DNA from: Scleromatobacter sp038208735 | Lineage (GTDB): Bacteria; Pseudomonadota; Gammaproteobacteria; Burkholderiales; Burkholderiaceae_C | Direction of reading: 5' to 3' | NCBI GenBank assembly: GCA_038208735.1 | Contig: JBBQYL010000117.1 | Span: 1-15,834 of the forward strand | DNA length: 15,834 nt | Shown here: in pieces, positions 1 to 9,591 of the stretch | How the letters are laid out: the number at the start of each line of letters is the position of its first letter | Position numbering within the stretch: position 1 is the first letter of the stretch | The notes under the pieces: generated by a model | Told to the model about the DNA's origin: nothing | Database searches by the model: none | The model's input: only the letters and a program-made list of their open reading frames with translations | Position numbers and translations under genes: made by a program

Positions 1-328
1 CGTCCAGGTAGTCGCGCTCCTGCTGCGGATCGTCGTTGGTGTTGCAGATGACCAGGAAGTAGCCACGCTGGCGCACCGCGCGCTCCACCGCCAGCGCGAA
101 CTCGGGGTAGAACGGGTTGGCGATGCTGCTGACCACCAGCGCGATGGTGGACGGCCGGCCCTCGGCCAGCGCGCGCGCGTTCAGGTTGGGTCGGTAGCGG
201 AGCGCCTGCACCGAGGCCAGCACGCGCTCGCGCGTGACCGCGCCCACCTTGCCCTTGCCACGCAGGACATTGGAGACGGTGGCGGCGGTGACGCCGGCAT
301 GACGAGCGACTTCGACAAGGGTGGCCAT
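1..328 (-). CDS. LacI-family transcriptional repressor (partial, C-terminus beyond the left edge)
   Basis: Only the first 109 residues are inside the window. Residues 3-23 form the LacI-type helix-turn-helix (TLVEVARHAGV, then TAATVSNVLRG as recognition helix). Residues 47-58 (RPNLNARALAEG) are the hinge helix, with Leu54 at the position that in LacI/PurR intercalates at the operator's central CG step. From residue 62 the periplasmic-binding-protein-like sensor domain begins (IALVVSSIANPFYPEF). ATG at 328-326 is chosen because the helix-turn-helix starts immediately after it, as usual for the family. No strong Shine-Dalgarno is visible. It starts 17 bases after the GH42 stop, so it is probably co-transcribed with GH42 and autoregulated. 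The effector is unknown; by context galactose, a galacto-oligosaccharide or a dgo intermediate (inference). Family call is very sure; target assignment rests on the two palindromes in the divergent promoter region. Confidence 0.95.
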   Translation of the reverse strand, partial: MATLVEVARHAGVTAATVSNVLRGKGKVGAVTRERVLASVQALRYRPNLNARALAEGRPSTIALVVSSIANPFYPEFALAVERAVRQRGYFLVICNTNDDPQQERDYLD

Positions 329-345
329 GTCCGCGATTGTGGCCG

Positions 346-2295
346 TCAATCCGCCAGCCAGGCGGCGACCCCGGCCGGCCCGAGTTCGCGCTCGCCCAGC
401 AGCCAGGTGGCGCCGGCCGGTGCGGGCACCTGGACGCGGCCGGGGCCGCTGTGGAACGCGAAGCGCACGCGGCCGCGTCGGCGCAGCCGCAGGCCCTCGG
501 GCAGGCGCGTGGTGGCCAGGCCGGCGTCGGTGGCCGCGCCCTCGATCACGGCGTCGAGCAAAGCGTGTTCGAGCGTCGCGGCCAGGTAGCGCACACGGCC
601 GCGCTTCAGGATCGCCGGGCTGGCGTCGTCGAAGCGCGCCAGCACCTCGGTGCCGGCGTCGGCCTCCACCTGCTCGCGCCAGGCGCTCGCCCGGCCATGC
701 AGGCCGTTGCCGGCGAGCGCGACATCGAGACCGGGACGCAGCGATTCCACGCTGCGCACGCGAAGGCCGGCCAGCGGCGCCAGCGGGCCGGGCGGCAGGC
801 CGTCGGCGATGCGGAAGTCGGTGGTCTTGGAGCCGCTGCGCGCGCCGATGACCACCTGCGCGGCGCTCGCCTGCAGGCGCTGCGCCAACGCGGCGTCGGC
901 GGCCAGCAACGCGGGCAGCAGCACCAGCGCGCGGTCGCCGAGGTCGGCGTCGGGGCCGACGATGTCGACGTCCAGCCCCAGCCGCCGCGCCGCGCCGTAC
1001 AGCGCGAAGGCCTCGCCGAAGTAGCTGGCGTCGGCGCCGTGGCGCTGGGTCTCCAGCATCCAGTGGCTGGTGTAGTCCAGCACCAGCGCCACCGGCGCGG
1101 GGCGGGTGGGCTCGGCCGGAACCGCGTGCAGTTCGGTGGCGACGCGGGCCGCCTCGAGGCCGCCCACGGCCACGCGGTCGTCGCTGTCGTGAAGGCCCGA
1201 GTGCATCTGTTCCTGCGCATAGGGCAGCTGGCGCCAGCGGAAGTACGACACGAACTCGGCGCCGTGGGCGAACGCCTCCCAGGTCCAGGCGCGCACCTGG
1301 CCCGGCTGCGGCACCGGGTTCCATGGTGCCCAGTTCACGGGGCCGGCCTGCTGCTCCATCACGCCGAAGCGGCCGCGGCCCACGTTGCGGTACAGGTCGT
1401 GGTGGAACGCCGCGATGTCGGGGTGGCCGCTGCGGGCCCAGCGCAGGCGCTCGGCCACCGGGATGAACGCGGTGGAGTCGGTATGCCCCAGGGGGTAGCT
1501 GTCCCAGGTGGCCATGTCCAGGTCGCGGCCCATGGCGTGGTGGTCGAACTCGCCGAAGAAGCCCATGAAGTTGTGCAGCACCGTGCGGCCGGGCGAATGG
1601 GCGCGCAGCATGTCGGCCTGCAGGCGGTTGAAGCGCAGCACCTCGTCGGAGGCGAAGCGGCGCCAGTCGAGCGCGTGGATGGGGTTGGGCTGCGCCGGCA
1701 GGCCCACCGGCAGGCCGATCTCCTCGAAGGCGTCGCAGTCCATGCTCCAGAACACGTTGCCCCAGCGCTCGTTGAGCGTGGCGATGTCGCCGTAGCGCAC
1801 CTCCAGCCAGCGGCGGAAGCGGGCCAGCGCGCGCGGCGAGTACGACTGCACGGTGTCGTGGCAGCCGTACTCGTTGTCGGTCTGCCAGCCCACCACGGCG
1901 GGGTGCTGGCCGTAGCGGCGCGCCATCGCCTCGACGAGGGTGAGCGAGGCCGCCACGTATCTGTCGCTGGAAAAGTCGACATGTCGACGCGAACCCGCGC
2001 CGCGTGGGCGGCCCTGCGCGTCGACCGCCAGCACTTCCGGGTAACGTTCGGTGAGCCAGCGCGGCGGTGCCGCGGTCGGCGTGCCCAGCACCACCTCCAG
2101 CCCGGCGGCGGCGAGCGTCTCCACCGCCTCGTCGAGCCAGGCCCACTCGAACTCGCCCTCCCGCGGCTCCATCCGTGCCCACGCAAATTCGGCGATCCGC
2201 ACCAGCTTCAGGCCCATGGCCGCCATGCGCCGGGCGTCGTCCTGCCAGCGCGCACGATCCCATTGCTCGGGGTAATAGCAGACACCTAGTTTCAT
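346..2295 (-). CDS. GH42 beta-galactosidase, cytoplasmic
   Basis: Glycoside hydrolase family 42 enzyme of 649 residues, a usual length. It should release galactose from the non-reducing end of galacto-oligosaccharides imported into the cytoplasm. The N-terminus (MKLGVCYYPEQW) is the canonical start of the TIM barrel, so the start is secure and there is no signal peptide. The acid/base is Glu142 in QTDNEYGCH; the nucleophile is Glu314 in GVMEQQAGPVNW. The barrel spans about 1-385, the trimerisation (GH42M) domain about 390-580, and a short beta C-terminal domain the rest. The four-cysteine zinc cluster of Thermus-type GH42 is not kept: in this region only Cys145 is seen. It is the first gene of the leftward unit, ahead of the LacI gene, with a promoter and operator just upstream but no clear Shine-Dalgarno. 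In Bacillus subtilis the galactan locus also pairs GH42 (GanA) with GH53. Confidence 0.96.
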   Translation of the reverse strand: MKLGVCYYPEQWDRARWQDDARRMAAMGLKLVRIAEFAWARMEPREGEFEWAWLDEAVETLAAAGLEVVLGTPTAAPPRWLTERYPEVLAVDAQGRPRGAGSRRHVDFSSDRYVAASLTLVEAMARRYGQHPAVVGWQTDNEYGCHDTVQSYSPRALARFRRWLEVRYGDIATLNERWGNVFWSMDCDAFEEIGLPVGLPAQPNPIHALDWRRFASDEVLRFNRLQADMLRAHSPGRTVLHNFMGFFGEFDHHAMGRDLDMATWDSYPLGHTDSTAFIPVAERLRWARSGHPDIAAFHHDLYRNVGRGRFGVMEQQAGPVNWAPWNPVPQPGQVRAWTWEAFAHGAEFVSYFRWRQLPYAQEQMHSGLHDSDDRVAVGGLEAARVATELHAVPAEPTRPAPVALVLDYTSHWMLETQRHGADASYFGEAFALYGAARRLGLDVDIVGPDADLGDRALVLLPALLAADAALAQRLQASAAQVVIGARSGSKTTDFRIADGLPPGPLAPLAGLRVRSVESLRPGLDVALAGNGLHGRASAWREQVEADAGTEVLARFDDASPAILKRGRVRYLAATLEHALLDAVIEGAATDAGLATTRLPEGLRLRRRGRVRFAFHSGPGRVQVPAPAGATWLLGERELGPAGVAAWLAD

Positions 2296-2310
2296 CGCGA
2301 TGGAGAAAAA

Positions 2311-2324
2311 GTTAAACGATTAAC
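2311..2324. promoter_or_regulatory. Candidate LacI operator O1 (GH42 side)
   Basis: The sequence GTTAAACGATTAAC is an inverted repeat with arms GTTAA and TTAAC around a central CG; only the two bases flanking the CG fail to pair. Central-CG palindromes are typical of LacI/GalR operators. It lies 15 bases upstream of the GH42 start and covers the predicted transcription start, a classical repressor position. It matches the second palindrome at 2467-2480 at 12 of 14 bases. That the linked LacI protein binds here is inference. Confidence 0.8.
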
Positions 2325-2326
2325 CC

Positions 2327-2356
2327 ACTATGCAGGTGCGCGCAAGACCTTGTCAA
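2327..2356 (-). promoter_or_regulatory. Predicted sigma-70 promoter for GH42-lacI
   Basis: Read on the minus strand, a perfect -35 box TTGACA (2356-2351) is followed after 18 bases by CATAGT (2332-2327), which matches the -10 consensus at 4 of 6 bases. The expected start of transcription is near 2320, inside the palindrome O1, giving a leader of roughly 25 bases. Seen by eye only; the -35 is strong and the -10 moderate. Confidence 0.65.
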
Positions 2357-2371
2357 TTGCGTGTTCGCACC

Positions 2372-2424
2372 AGAACCATGCCATTTCTGTACAGAGCCAT
2401 GACTCTTTGCACCGTAATGGTTCT
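2372..2424. repeat. 8-base inverted repeat enclosing a 10-base palindrome between the divergent promoters
   Basis: AGAACCAT (2372-2379) is repeated in inverted orientation as ATGGTTCT (2417-2424), 37 bases apart. Between them lies the perfect 10-base palindrome TCTGTACAGA (2386-2395). The palindrome sits about 29 bases behind the GH42 -35 box and 34 bases behind the GH35 -35 box, a position that would suit an activator or global regulator serving both promoters. It does not resemble the LacI-type palindromes. No protein can be named from sequence alone, and the outer arms could be chance. Confidence 0.4.
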
Positions 2425-2429
2425 CCCGG

Positions 2430-2458
2430 ATGACTCCCGCTCCGGACAGGCAGATAGT
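2430..2458 (+). promoter_or_regulatory. Predicted sigma-70 promoter for the rightward operon
   Basis: ATGACT (2430-2435) and GATAGT (2453-2458) are 17 bases apart and each match the -35 and -10 consensus at 4 of 6 bases. Transcription would start near 2465, at the left edge of palindrome O2, mirroring the GH42 side. The boxes are individually weak; the symmetry with the divergent promoter is the main support. Confidence 0.45.
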
Positions 2459-2466
2459 ACCGACAA

Positions 2467-2480
2467 ATTAAACGCTTAAC
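2467..2480. promoter_or_regulatory. Candidate LacI operator O2 (GH35 side)
   Basis: ATTAAACGCTTAAC has the same architecture as O1: TTAA arms around a central CG. It ends 7 bases before the GH35 start codon, where bound repressor would block both the transcription start and the ribosome site. Its centre is 156 bases from the centre of O1, close to 15 helical turns at 10.5 bases per turn, so looping between the two sites is geometrically possible (inference). Confidence 0.78.
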
Positions 2481-2487
2481 CTACTTC

Positions 2488-4874
2488 ATGACCGTTCTCC
2501 GCCTCAGCACCCACCTTCCGCACGTCGAGCGCGACTTCCTCGCGCTGGGCGACGGAGGCGTCGGCCCCGCGGGCACCCTGGCCGTCAACAACCGCTACAT
2601 CGAGCGCGACGGCCGTCCCTGGATGCCGGTGATGGGCGAGTTCCACTACTCGCGCTGCCCGGAAGGCGAATGGGCCGACGAGCTGCGCCGCATGCGCGCC
2701 GGTGGCATCGACATCGTGGCCACCTACGTGTTCTGGAACCACCACGAGGCCGAGGAGGGCCGCTACGACTGGGGCGGTCGCCGCGACCTGGGCCGTTTCG
2801 CCCGCGAGGCCCATGCCGCCGGCCTGATGTTCCACCTGCGTCCCGGTCCATGGGTGCATGCCGAGGCGCGCAACGGCGGACTGCCCGACTGGCTGCAGGC
2901 CCTGGGCGACGCCGGCGAGATCGCGCTGCGCAGCAACGACGCGCGCTACCTGGCGCACGTCAATCGCTTCTACGGCGAGATCGGCGCGCAGCTGCGCGGC
3001 CAGCTTTGGTCGGACGGCGGCGCGCTGGTGGGCGTGCAGCTGGAGAACGAGTACGACGGCCGCGGCCCGTCGCGCGGGGCCGAGCACATCGCCGAGCTCA
3101 AGCGCATCGCGATCGCGAGCGGCCTGCGCGTGCCGCTGTGGACGGTGACGGGCTGGCCCACGCTGGACATCCCGCCGCACGACGTGCTGCCCGTCTCCGG
3201 CGCCTACCCCGATGGATTCTGGGGCGGCTCCACCGGGCCGCAGCCGCCGTCCGGCGTGTTCGCGTTCAACACCGGCCGCAGCATCGGCGAGATGGGCAAC
3301 GTGGGCGGAACGCCGCCCGAAGGGCGCATCGACGCGGCGCACTACCCGTTCTTCCTTGCCGAGGCCGGCGGCGGCATGCATGTGTCGTATCACCGCCGCC
3401 CCGTGCTCTCCACCGACGACGTGGCCGCGTGCGCGCTGGTTCAGGTGGGCTCGGGCGCCAATCTGTACGGCTACTACATGTACCACGGCGGCACGAACCC
3501 GGCCCGCGGGCTGGAGGAGACGCAGGCCACGCGCTACCCCAACGACGTGGCCGAGCTGGGCTACGACTTCCGCGCCCCGCTGGGCCAGTACGGCCAGGCG
3601 CGCGCGTCGTACGGCCGGCTGCGCACGCTGCACAGCTTCATGGCGGCCTTCGGCGACGAGCTGGCCACCACCGACACCGCGGTGGGCGACAGCACCGACC
3701 CGGCCGACCTCACGCGCCTGCGCATCGCGGCCCGCTCCAACGACGGGCGCGGCTTCCTGTTCGTCAACAACCACTGCCGCCACCATCCGCTGCCCGACTT
3801 CACCGGCGTGCAACTCACGCTGGCGCTGCCCGGTGGCGGCGCGCAGGTGCTGCCCGTCGCGCCCATCGACGTGCCGCGCGGCGCCTACTTCATCTGGCCG
3901 CTGAACCAGCGCATCGGCGGCGCGCTGCTGCGCCACGCCACGTTGCAGCCGCTCACGCGCTGGAGCGAGGGCGCCAGCGTCACCTGGGTGGGCTTCGCTC
4001 CGCAGGGCATCGCGTCCGAGCTGTCGTTCGACGTCGCCAGCGTGCGCTCGTTGTTGCCCGCGGCGGGCGTGCGTGCCGATGTTCTCGGCACCACCTTGAT
4101 GGTGCATGTCGAGCCGGACGCCGCGCTGCCGTTGGTGCTGCAACTCGTCGACGCCGACGGCATCGACCACCGCCTCGTGCTGCTGTCGCAGGCGCAGGCC
4201 GACGCGTGCAGCCGCCACGAGCTGGCCGGCAGGCAGCGCCTGGTGATCGGCGACGAACCGCTGCACGCCGAAGGCGACATCGTGGTCGTGCTGGGCACCG
4301 CCCGCCCCGAGCTGCACGTGTGGCCGGCCGACGACCTGCAAGGCGGCGCCGGTTTCACGCGCTGGGAACGCGCGGCGGACGACGCCGACGAGCTACCCGT
4401 GCGCTGGCACGTGACGCACGACGCGCAGGTGCCTCCCGCGCCGCGCGACGGCCCGGTGGTCAGCTGGCGCGGACGCGCGGTGCCGCTGGCCCCGGCGGAC
4501 GCGGCCTACGAGCAGGGCATGCAGGTGCGCCTGGAGCCCGCCGCGCCGTGCGCCGCCGGCACCCGCGTGCTGCTCGCGCTGGACTACATCGGCGACGCCG
4601 CCCGCCTGCTGGTCGACGGCGAGCTCGTGGATGACCAGTTCGCCGACGGCGAGCCCTGGATCATCGGCCTGCACCGCTTCGTGCGCGCCGACGGCTCGTG
4701 GCCGAAGCTGGAGCTGCAGATCGTGCCGGCCAATCCCGAGCTTCCGATCTTCCTGGAGGAGCGCGCCCGCGAGCGACTCGCCGCCGCGGCGCCGCATCGC
4801 GCCGGCGTGCTGGGCGCCACCGCGCGCGTGCTTCGCCGCTCTCGACTGAAGTTCCAACCGAACGAGGCTCCCCA

Positions 4875-4887
<13 letters not shown>
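2488..4887 (+). CDS. GH35 beta-galactosidase, cytoplasmic, divergent clade
   Basis: Glycoside hydrolase family 35 protein of 799 residues. The TIM barrel covers about 35-370: GEFHYSRCPEGEW at 50-62, TYVFWNHHEAEEG at 79-91 and LRPGPWVHAEARNGGLPDW at 117-135 are the family's conserved strands. The acid/base is Glu188 in VQLENEYD. The nucleophile should be Glu292 in YPFFLAEAGGGMHVSYHRRP, which departs from the common EFWGGW form. Beta-sandwich domains follow, with a jelly-roll module near 650-770 (YIGDAARLLVDGELVDDQF). There is no signal peptide, so it acts on imported oligosaccharides. It is first in the rightward operon and overlaps the ATPase gene by 13 bases. No Shine-Dalgarno precedes ATG 2488, but the next ATGs fall inside the conserved barrel. 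The presence of GH42 as well suggests different linkage or chain-length preference (inference). Confidence 0.92.
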
Positions 4888-5995
<1,108 letters not shown>

Positions 5996-5999
<4 letters not shown>

Positions 6000-7186
6000 C
6001 CACGCGCCGCCACCTGCTGCGGGCCGTGGCGGCCGCCGGCGCCCTCGGGCTGCCGGCGCTCGCCCGTGCCAGCGCGCCGCCGCTGAAGGTATGGATCAAC
6101 GGCGACAAGGGCTGGCATGGCCTGGCGCTGGCCGCCGCGGCGTTCGAGCGGGACACCGGCGTCGCGGTGCAGATCGAGCATCCCGAGGACGCCATCTCCA
6201 AGTTCGAGCAGTCCGCCGCCGCGGGCAAGGGTCCCGACGTGTGGATCTGGCCGCACGACCGCCTGGGCAGCTGGGCCAGCGCGGGCCTGATCGACGCCGT
6301 CACGCCGTCGGGCGCCACGCGCGCGTCCATCGACGACCAGGCCTGGAGCGCCTGGACGCTCAAGGGCCAGACCTGGGGCTTCCCGCTGGGCATGGAGACC
6401 GTGGCGCTGCTGTACAACAAGGCGTTGGTGCCCACGCCGCCGGCCACGTGGGACGACGTGCTGGCCATCGACAAGCGGCTGTCCGCGCAGGGCAAGCACG
6501 CGATCCGCTGGTGGATGACCGAGGTCTACTACAGCTGGGGCCTGATCGCCGCGGGCGGCGGCTACGCGTTCGCGCGCCGCGCCGACGGCAGCTACGACGG
6601 CCAGGACACCGGCATCGCCTCCGCGGGCGCCGCGCGGGGCGTCGACGTGATGCTCGACCTCGTGCATCGCGGCGCGCTGCCGCGCACCGTCACCTACGCC
6701 GACGCCGAGGCCGCCATCAACGACGGCTCGGTGGCCATGACCTTCAACGGCCCGTGGGGCTGGGGCAACCTGCGCAAGAGCGGCATCGACTTCGGCGTGG
6801 CGCCGTATCCGCGCATCGGCAGCCATGCCGGCGGCTCGTTCGTGGGCGTGCTCGGCGCGATGATCTCCAGCGCCAGCCGTCAACGCGAGCTGGCGCACGA
6901 GTTCATCGAGAGCTACCTGCTGAGCCTGCCCAGCCTGCGCGCCATCGACGCCGACGTGCCGCTGGGCGTGCCCGCCAACAAGGCGTTGTACGCCGAACGC
7001 TCGGCAGACCCGCTGATCGCCGGCAGCATGGCCGCCGTGCGCGCCGGCACGCTGATGCCCAGCAACCCCGAGATGACGCGCTTCTGGACGGCCATGCAGG
7101 CCGCGCTGCAGAACATCATGCAAGGCCGCGAGCAGGTGGCGCCCGGCCTGGCGCGCGCGGCCACGCGCATCGTGGGGGGCGCATGA
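5996..7186 (+). CDS. MalE-like periplasmic sugar-binding protein (probable galacto-oligosaccharide binder)
   Basis: Extracellular solute-binding protein family 1, 396 residues. The match to E. coli MalE as I remember it runs along the whole chain: GPDVWIWPHDRLGSWASAGL, ALLYNKALVPTPPATWDDV, AMTFNGPWGWGNL and PLGVPANKAL. By context the ligand is more likely a galacto-oligosaccharide than maltodextrin (inference). Residues 1-25 are a signal peptide ending in ARA before SAPPLKVW. It begins TTRRHLLRA, which fits the twin-arginine motif, so export by Tat instead of Sec is possible. There is no lipobox, so the protein should be free in the periplasm. ATG 5996 overlaps the ATPase stop as ATGA, and its own stop overlaps the MalF-like start in the same way. 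Confidence 0.93.
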
Positions 7187-8691
7187 AGGCGCTCCGCTTC
7201 GCGCTGATGGCGCTCGGCGCGCTGGCGCTGCTGGCCGCGCTCGCGCTGGCCTTTGCGCTGCATGCGGCGCACGCCAGCGGCTGGGCGCTGGCCGTGATCG
7301 CGCTCACGGGCCTGGCCGCGTGGGTGTACCTCAGCCCGCGCCTGATGGCCTGGCGCTACATCGTGCCCGGCGGCCTGGCCGCCGCGCTGTTCATCGTGTT
7401 CCCCATGGCCTACACGGTGGGCATCAGCTTCACCAACTACAGCGGCGAGCACCTGCTGTCGTTCGAGCGCGCCACCGAAGTGCTGCTGGCGCGCGGCCAG
7501 GGCGACGGCCGCAGCATGGCGTTCACGCTGGAGTCGCTGGGCGGCGATTCGCGCCGCCTGCATGCGCAGTCCGACGACGGCCATCGCTACGCGAGCGCAC
7601 CGTTCAGGCTGGGCGGCACGGTGCGGCTGCCGCTGCAGGACGAGCCCGGCGATGCGTCCCCCGCGCCCGTGGCCGACCTGCGCACGCTGGCCGCGCAGAT
7701 TCCCGCGCTGCGCCGCGTCACCGCGCTGCTGCCCGATGGCAGCGAGATGCGCCTGCTGAGCCTGCGCCGCCTGGCCGTGGAGCGGCCGGCCTATGTGCGC
7801 GAGGCCGATGGCTCGCTGCGTGCCACCGCCGACGGCGCTCGCCTGGTGGCCGACCTCGACCAGGGCGGGTGGCACCGCGCCGACGGCACCCCCGTGACGC
7901 CGGGCTTCCGCGCCACGGTGGGCCTGGCCAACTACCGCAGCATCTTCCTGGAGAGCCGTTTCTACCAGCCGTTCATGCGCGTGTTCGCGTGGACGGTGAC
8001 GTTCGCGACGCTCAACACGCTGTTCACGTTCACCATCGGCCTGCTGCTGGCGGTGGCGCTGAACTGGCCGGCGCTGAAGGGCAAGCCGGGCTATCGCATC
8101 GCGCTGTTCCTGCCCTATGCGGTGCCCGCGTTCATCTCCATTCCCGTGTTCCGGGGCCTGTTCAACGAGAACCTGGGCGAGATCAACCTGGTGCTGTACC
8201 AGCTGTTCGGCGTGCGCCCGGGCTGGTTCAGCGACGCCACGCTGGCGCGCTCCATGGTGCTGATCGTCAATACCTGGCTCGGGTATCCGTACATGATGAT
8301 CCTGTGCATGGGCCTCATCAAGGCCATCCCGGGCGAGCTGTACGAGGCGTCGTCGCTGGTGGGCGCCGGCCCGTTGATGAACCTGTGGCGCATCACGCTG
8401 CCGCTCATCGGCCGGCCGATGGCGCCGCTGCTCGTGGCCTCGTTCGCCACCAACTTCAACAACCTCACGCTCGTGGCGCTGCTCACCAACGGCGCGCCCG
8501 ACTACCTCGACACCGCGGTGCCGGTGGGCGCCACCGACCTGCTGGCGTCCTACACCTACCGCATCGCGTTCCAGGACTCGGGCCAGCACTACGCGCTTGC
8601 CTGCGCGATCGCCACGATCGTGTTCCTCATCGTGGCCACGATCGCGCTGGTCAACCTGCGCCTGTTCAAGGTCGGCCGGTCCGCCCGCTAG
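7183..8691 (+). CDS. MalF-like ABC permease subunit with large periplasmic P2 loop
   Basis: Membrane subunit of the CUT1 importer, 502 residues. Three N-terminal hydrophobic segments (about 5-28, 33-50, 58-82) are followed by a hydrophilic region at about 88-260. This corresponds to the P2 loop of E. coli MalF, which contacts the binding protein. The BPD_transp_1 core then runs from about 265 to 497. The EAA motif that docks on the ATPase is at 388-409 (YEASSLVGAGPLMNLWRITLPL). Length and the P2 loop set it apart from the shorter CUT1 permeases and agree with the MalE-like partner. It starts by ATGA overlap with the binding-protein gene; 9 bases separate its stop from the next start. Confidence 0.94.
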   Translation: MKALRFALMALGALALLAALALAFALHAAHASGWALAVIALTGLAAWVYLSPRLMAWRYIVPGGLAAALFIVFPMAYTVGISFTNYSGEHLLSFERATEVLLARGQGDGRSMAFTLESLGGDSRRLHAQSDDGHRYASAPFRLGGTVRLPLQDEPGDASPAPVADLRTLAAQIPALRRVTALLPDGSEMRLLSLRRLAVERPAYVREADGSLRATADGARLVADLDQGGWHRADGTPVTPGFRATVGLANYRSIFLESRFYQPFMRVFAWTVTFATLNTLFTFTIGLLLAVALNWPALKGKPGYRIALFLPYAVPAFISIPVFRGLFNENLGEINLVLYQLFGVRPGWFSDATLARSMVLIVNTWLGYPYMMILCMGLIKAIPGELYEASSLVGAGPLMNLWRITLPLIGRPMAPLLVASFATNFNNLTLVALLTNGAPDYLDTAVPVGATDLLASYTYRIAFQDSGQHYALACAIATIVFLIVATIALVNLRLFKVGRSAR

Positions 8692-8700
8692 GAAACCGCC

Positions 8701-9591
8701 ATGGCCGTTGTCACTCCCTCCAACCAGCGCTGGCGCGTGTGGGCCGTGCACCTCGCGCTGCTCGCGTTCATCGCGATCACCCTGCTGCCGCTGCTCACGA
8801 TCCTGTCGATCTCGCTGCGGCCCGGCAACTTCGCCGGCGGCAGCCTCATTCCCAAGGCGCTGACGCTGGACCACTGGAAGCTGGCGCTGGGCATCTCGGT
8901 GCTGGGCCCGGACGGCAAGTGGGAGGCGCCGCCGTTTCCGGTGCTGCAGTGGATCGCCAACTCGATGAAGGTGGCGCTGGTGTCGGCCGCGGTGGCGCTG
9001 CTGCTGTCGGTGACCTCGGCGTACGCGTTCGCTCGCATGCGCTTCCGCGGCAAGCGCCTCACGCTCGACGCGCTGCTGCTGCTGCAGATGTTCCCGTCGG
9101 TGCTGGCGCTGGTGGCCATCTACGCGATCTTCGACCGCATCGGCGAGTGGGTGCCGTGGCTGGGCCTCAACAGCCACTGGAGCCTCGTGCTCGCCTACAG
9201 CGGCGGCATCGCCCAGCACGTGTGGCTGATCAAGGGCTATTTCGAGAGCCTGCCGGTGGAGCTGGAGGAGGCCGCCGCCGTCGACGGCGCCACGCCGCTG
9301 GTGGCCTTCGTGCGCGTGCTGCTGCCGCTGGCCGGCCCCATCCTGGCGGTGGTGTTCGTGCTGGCATTCCTCGGCGCGATGATCGAGTACCCCATCGCCT
9401 CGGTGCTGCTGCACGAGGAGTCGCAGCTGACGCTGGCCGTGGGCTCGCGCCTGTTCCTGTTCAACCAGCGCTACCTGTGGGGCGACTTCGCCGCCACCGC
9501 CATCCTGGCCGGACTGCCGCTGACGTTGCTGTTCCTGTTCACGCAACGCTGGCTGGTGTCCGGGCTGTCGGCCGGCGCCGTGAAGGGATGA
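8701..9591 (+). CDS. MalG-like ABC permease subunit
   Basis: Second membrane subunit of the importer, 296 residues, the size of MalG. About six hydrophobic segments are visible, starting with residues 13-37. The EAA docking motif is at 189-210 (EEAAAVDGATPLVAFVRVLLPL). The segment with NSMKVALVSAAVALLLSVTSAYAFARMRF at 87-115 is typical of MalG permeases. AGGA at 8690-8693 gives a Shine-Dalgarno 7 bases before ATG 8701. Its TGA overlaps the first possible start of the GH53 gene. Confidence 0.94.
   Translation: MAVVTPSNQRWRVWAVHLALLAFIAITLLPLLTILSISLRPGNFAGGSLIPKALTLDHWKLALGISVLGPDGKWEAPPFPVLQWIANSMKVALVSAAVALLLSVTSAYAFARMRFRGKRLTLDALLLLQMFPSVLALVAIYAIFDRIGEWVPWLGLNSHWSLVLAYSGGIAQHVWLIKGYFESLPVELEEAAAVDGATPLVAFVRVLLPLAGPILAVVFVLAFLGAMIEYPIASVLLHEESQLTLAVGSRLFLFNQRYLWGDFAATAILAGLPLTLLFLFTQRWLVSGLSAGAVKG

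Noticed and set aside
337..2289. 650-codon open frame on the plus strand opposite GH42
   Set aside because: Shadow of the GH42 gene in GC-rich DNA. The translation is a His/Gln/Arg/Val-rich low-complexity string with no family signature, while the minus-strand frame has full GH42 catalytic motifs.
7320..9587. Open frame running through MalF- and MalG-like genes before GH53 in the same frame
   Set aside because: Only the part from 9588 has a signal peptide and GH53 motifs; the upstream part is Arg/Ala-rich shadow of the permeases, not a fusion.
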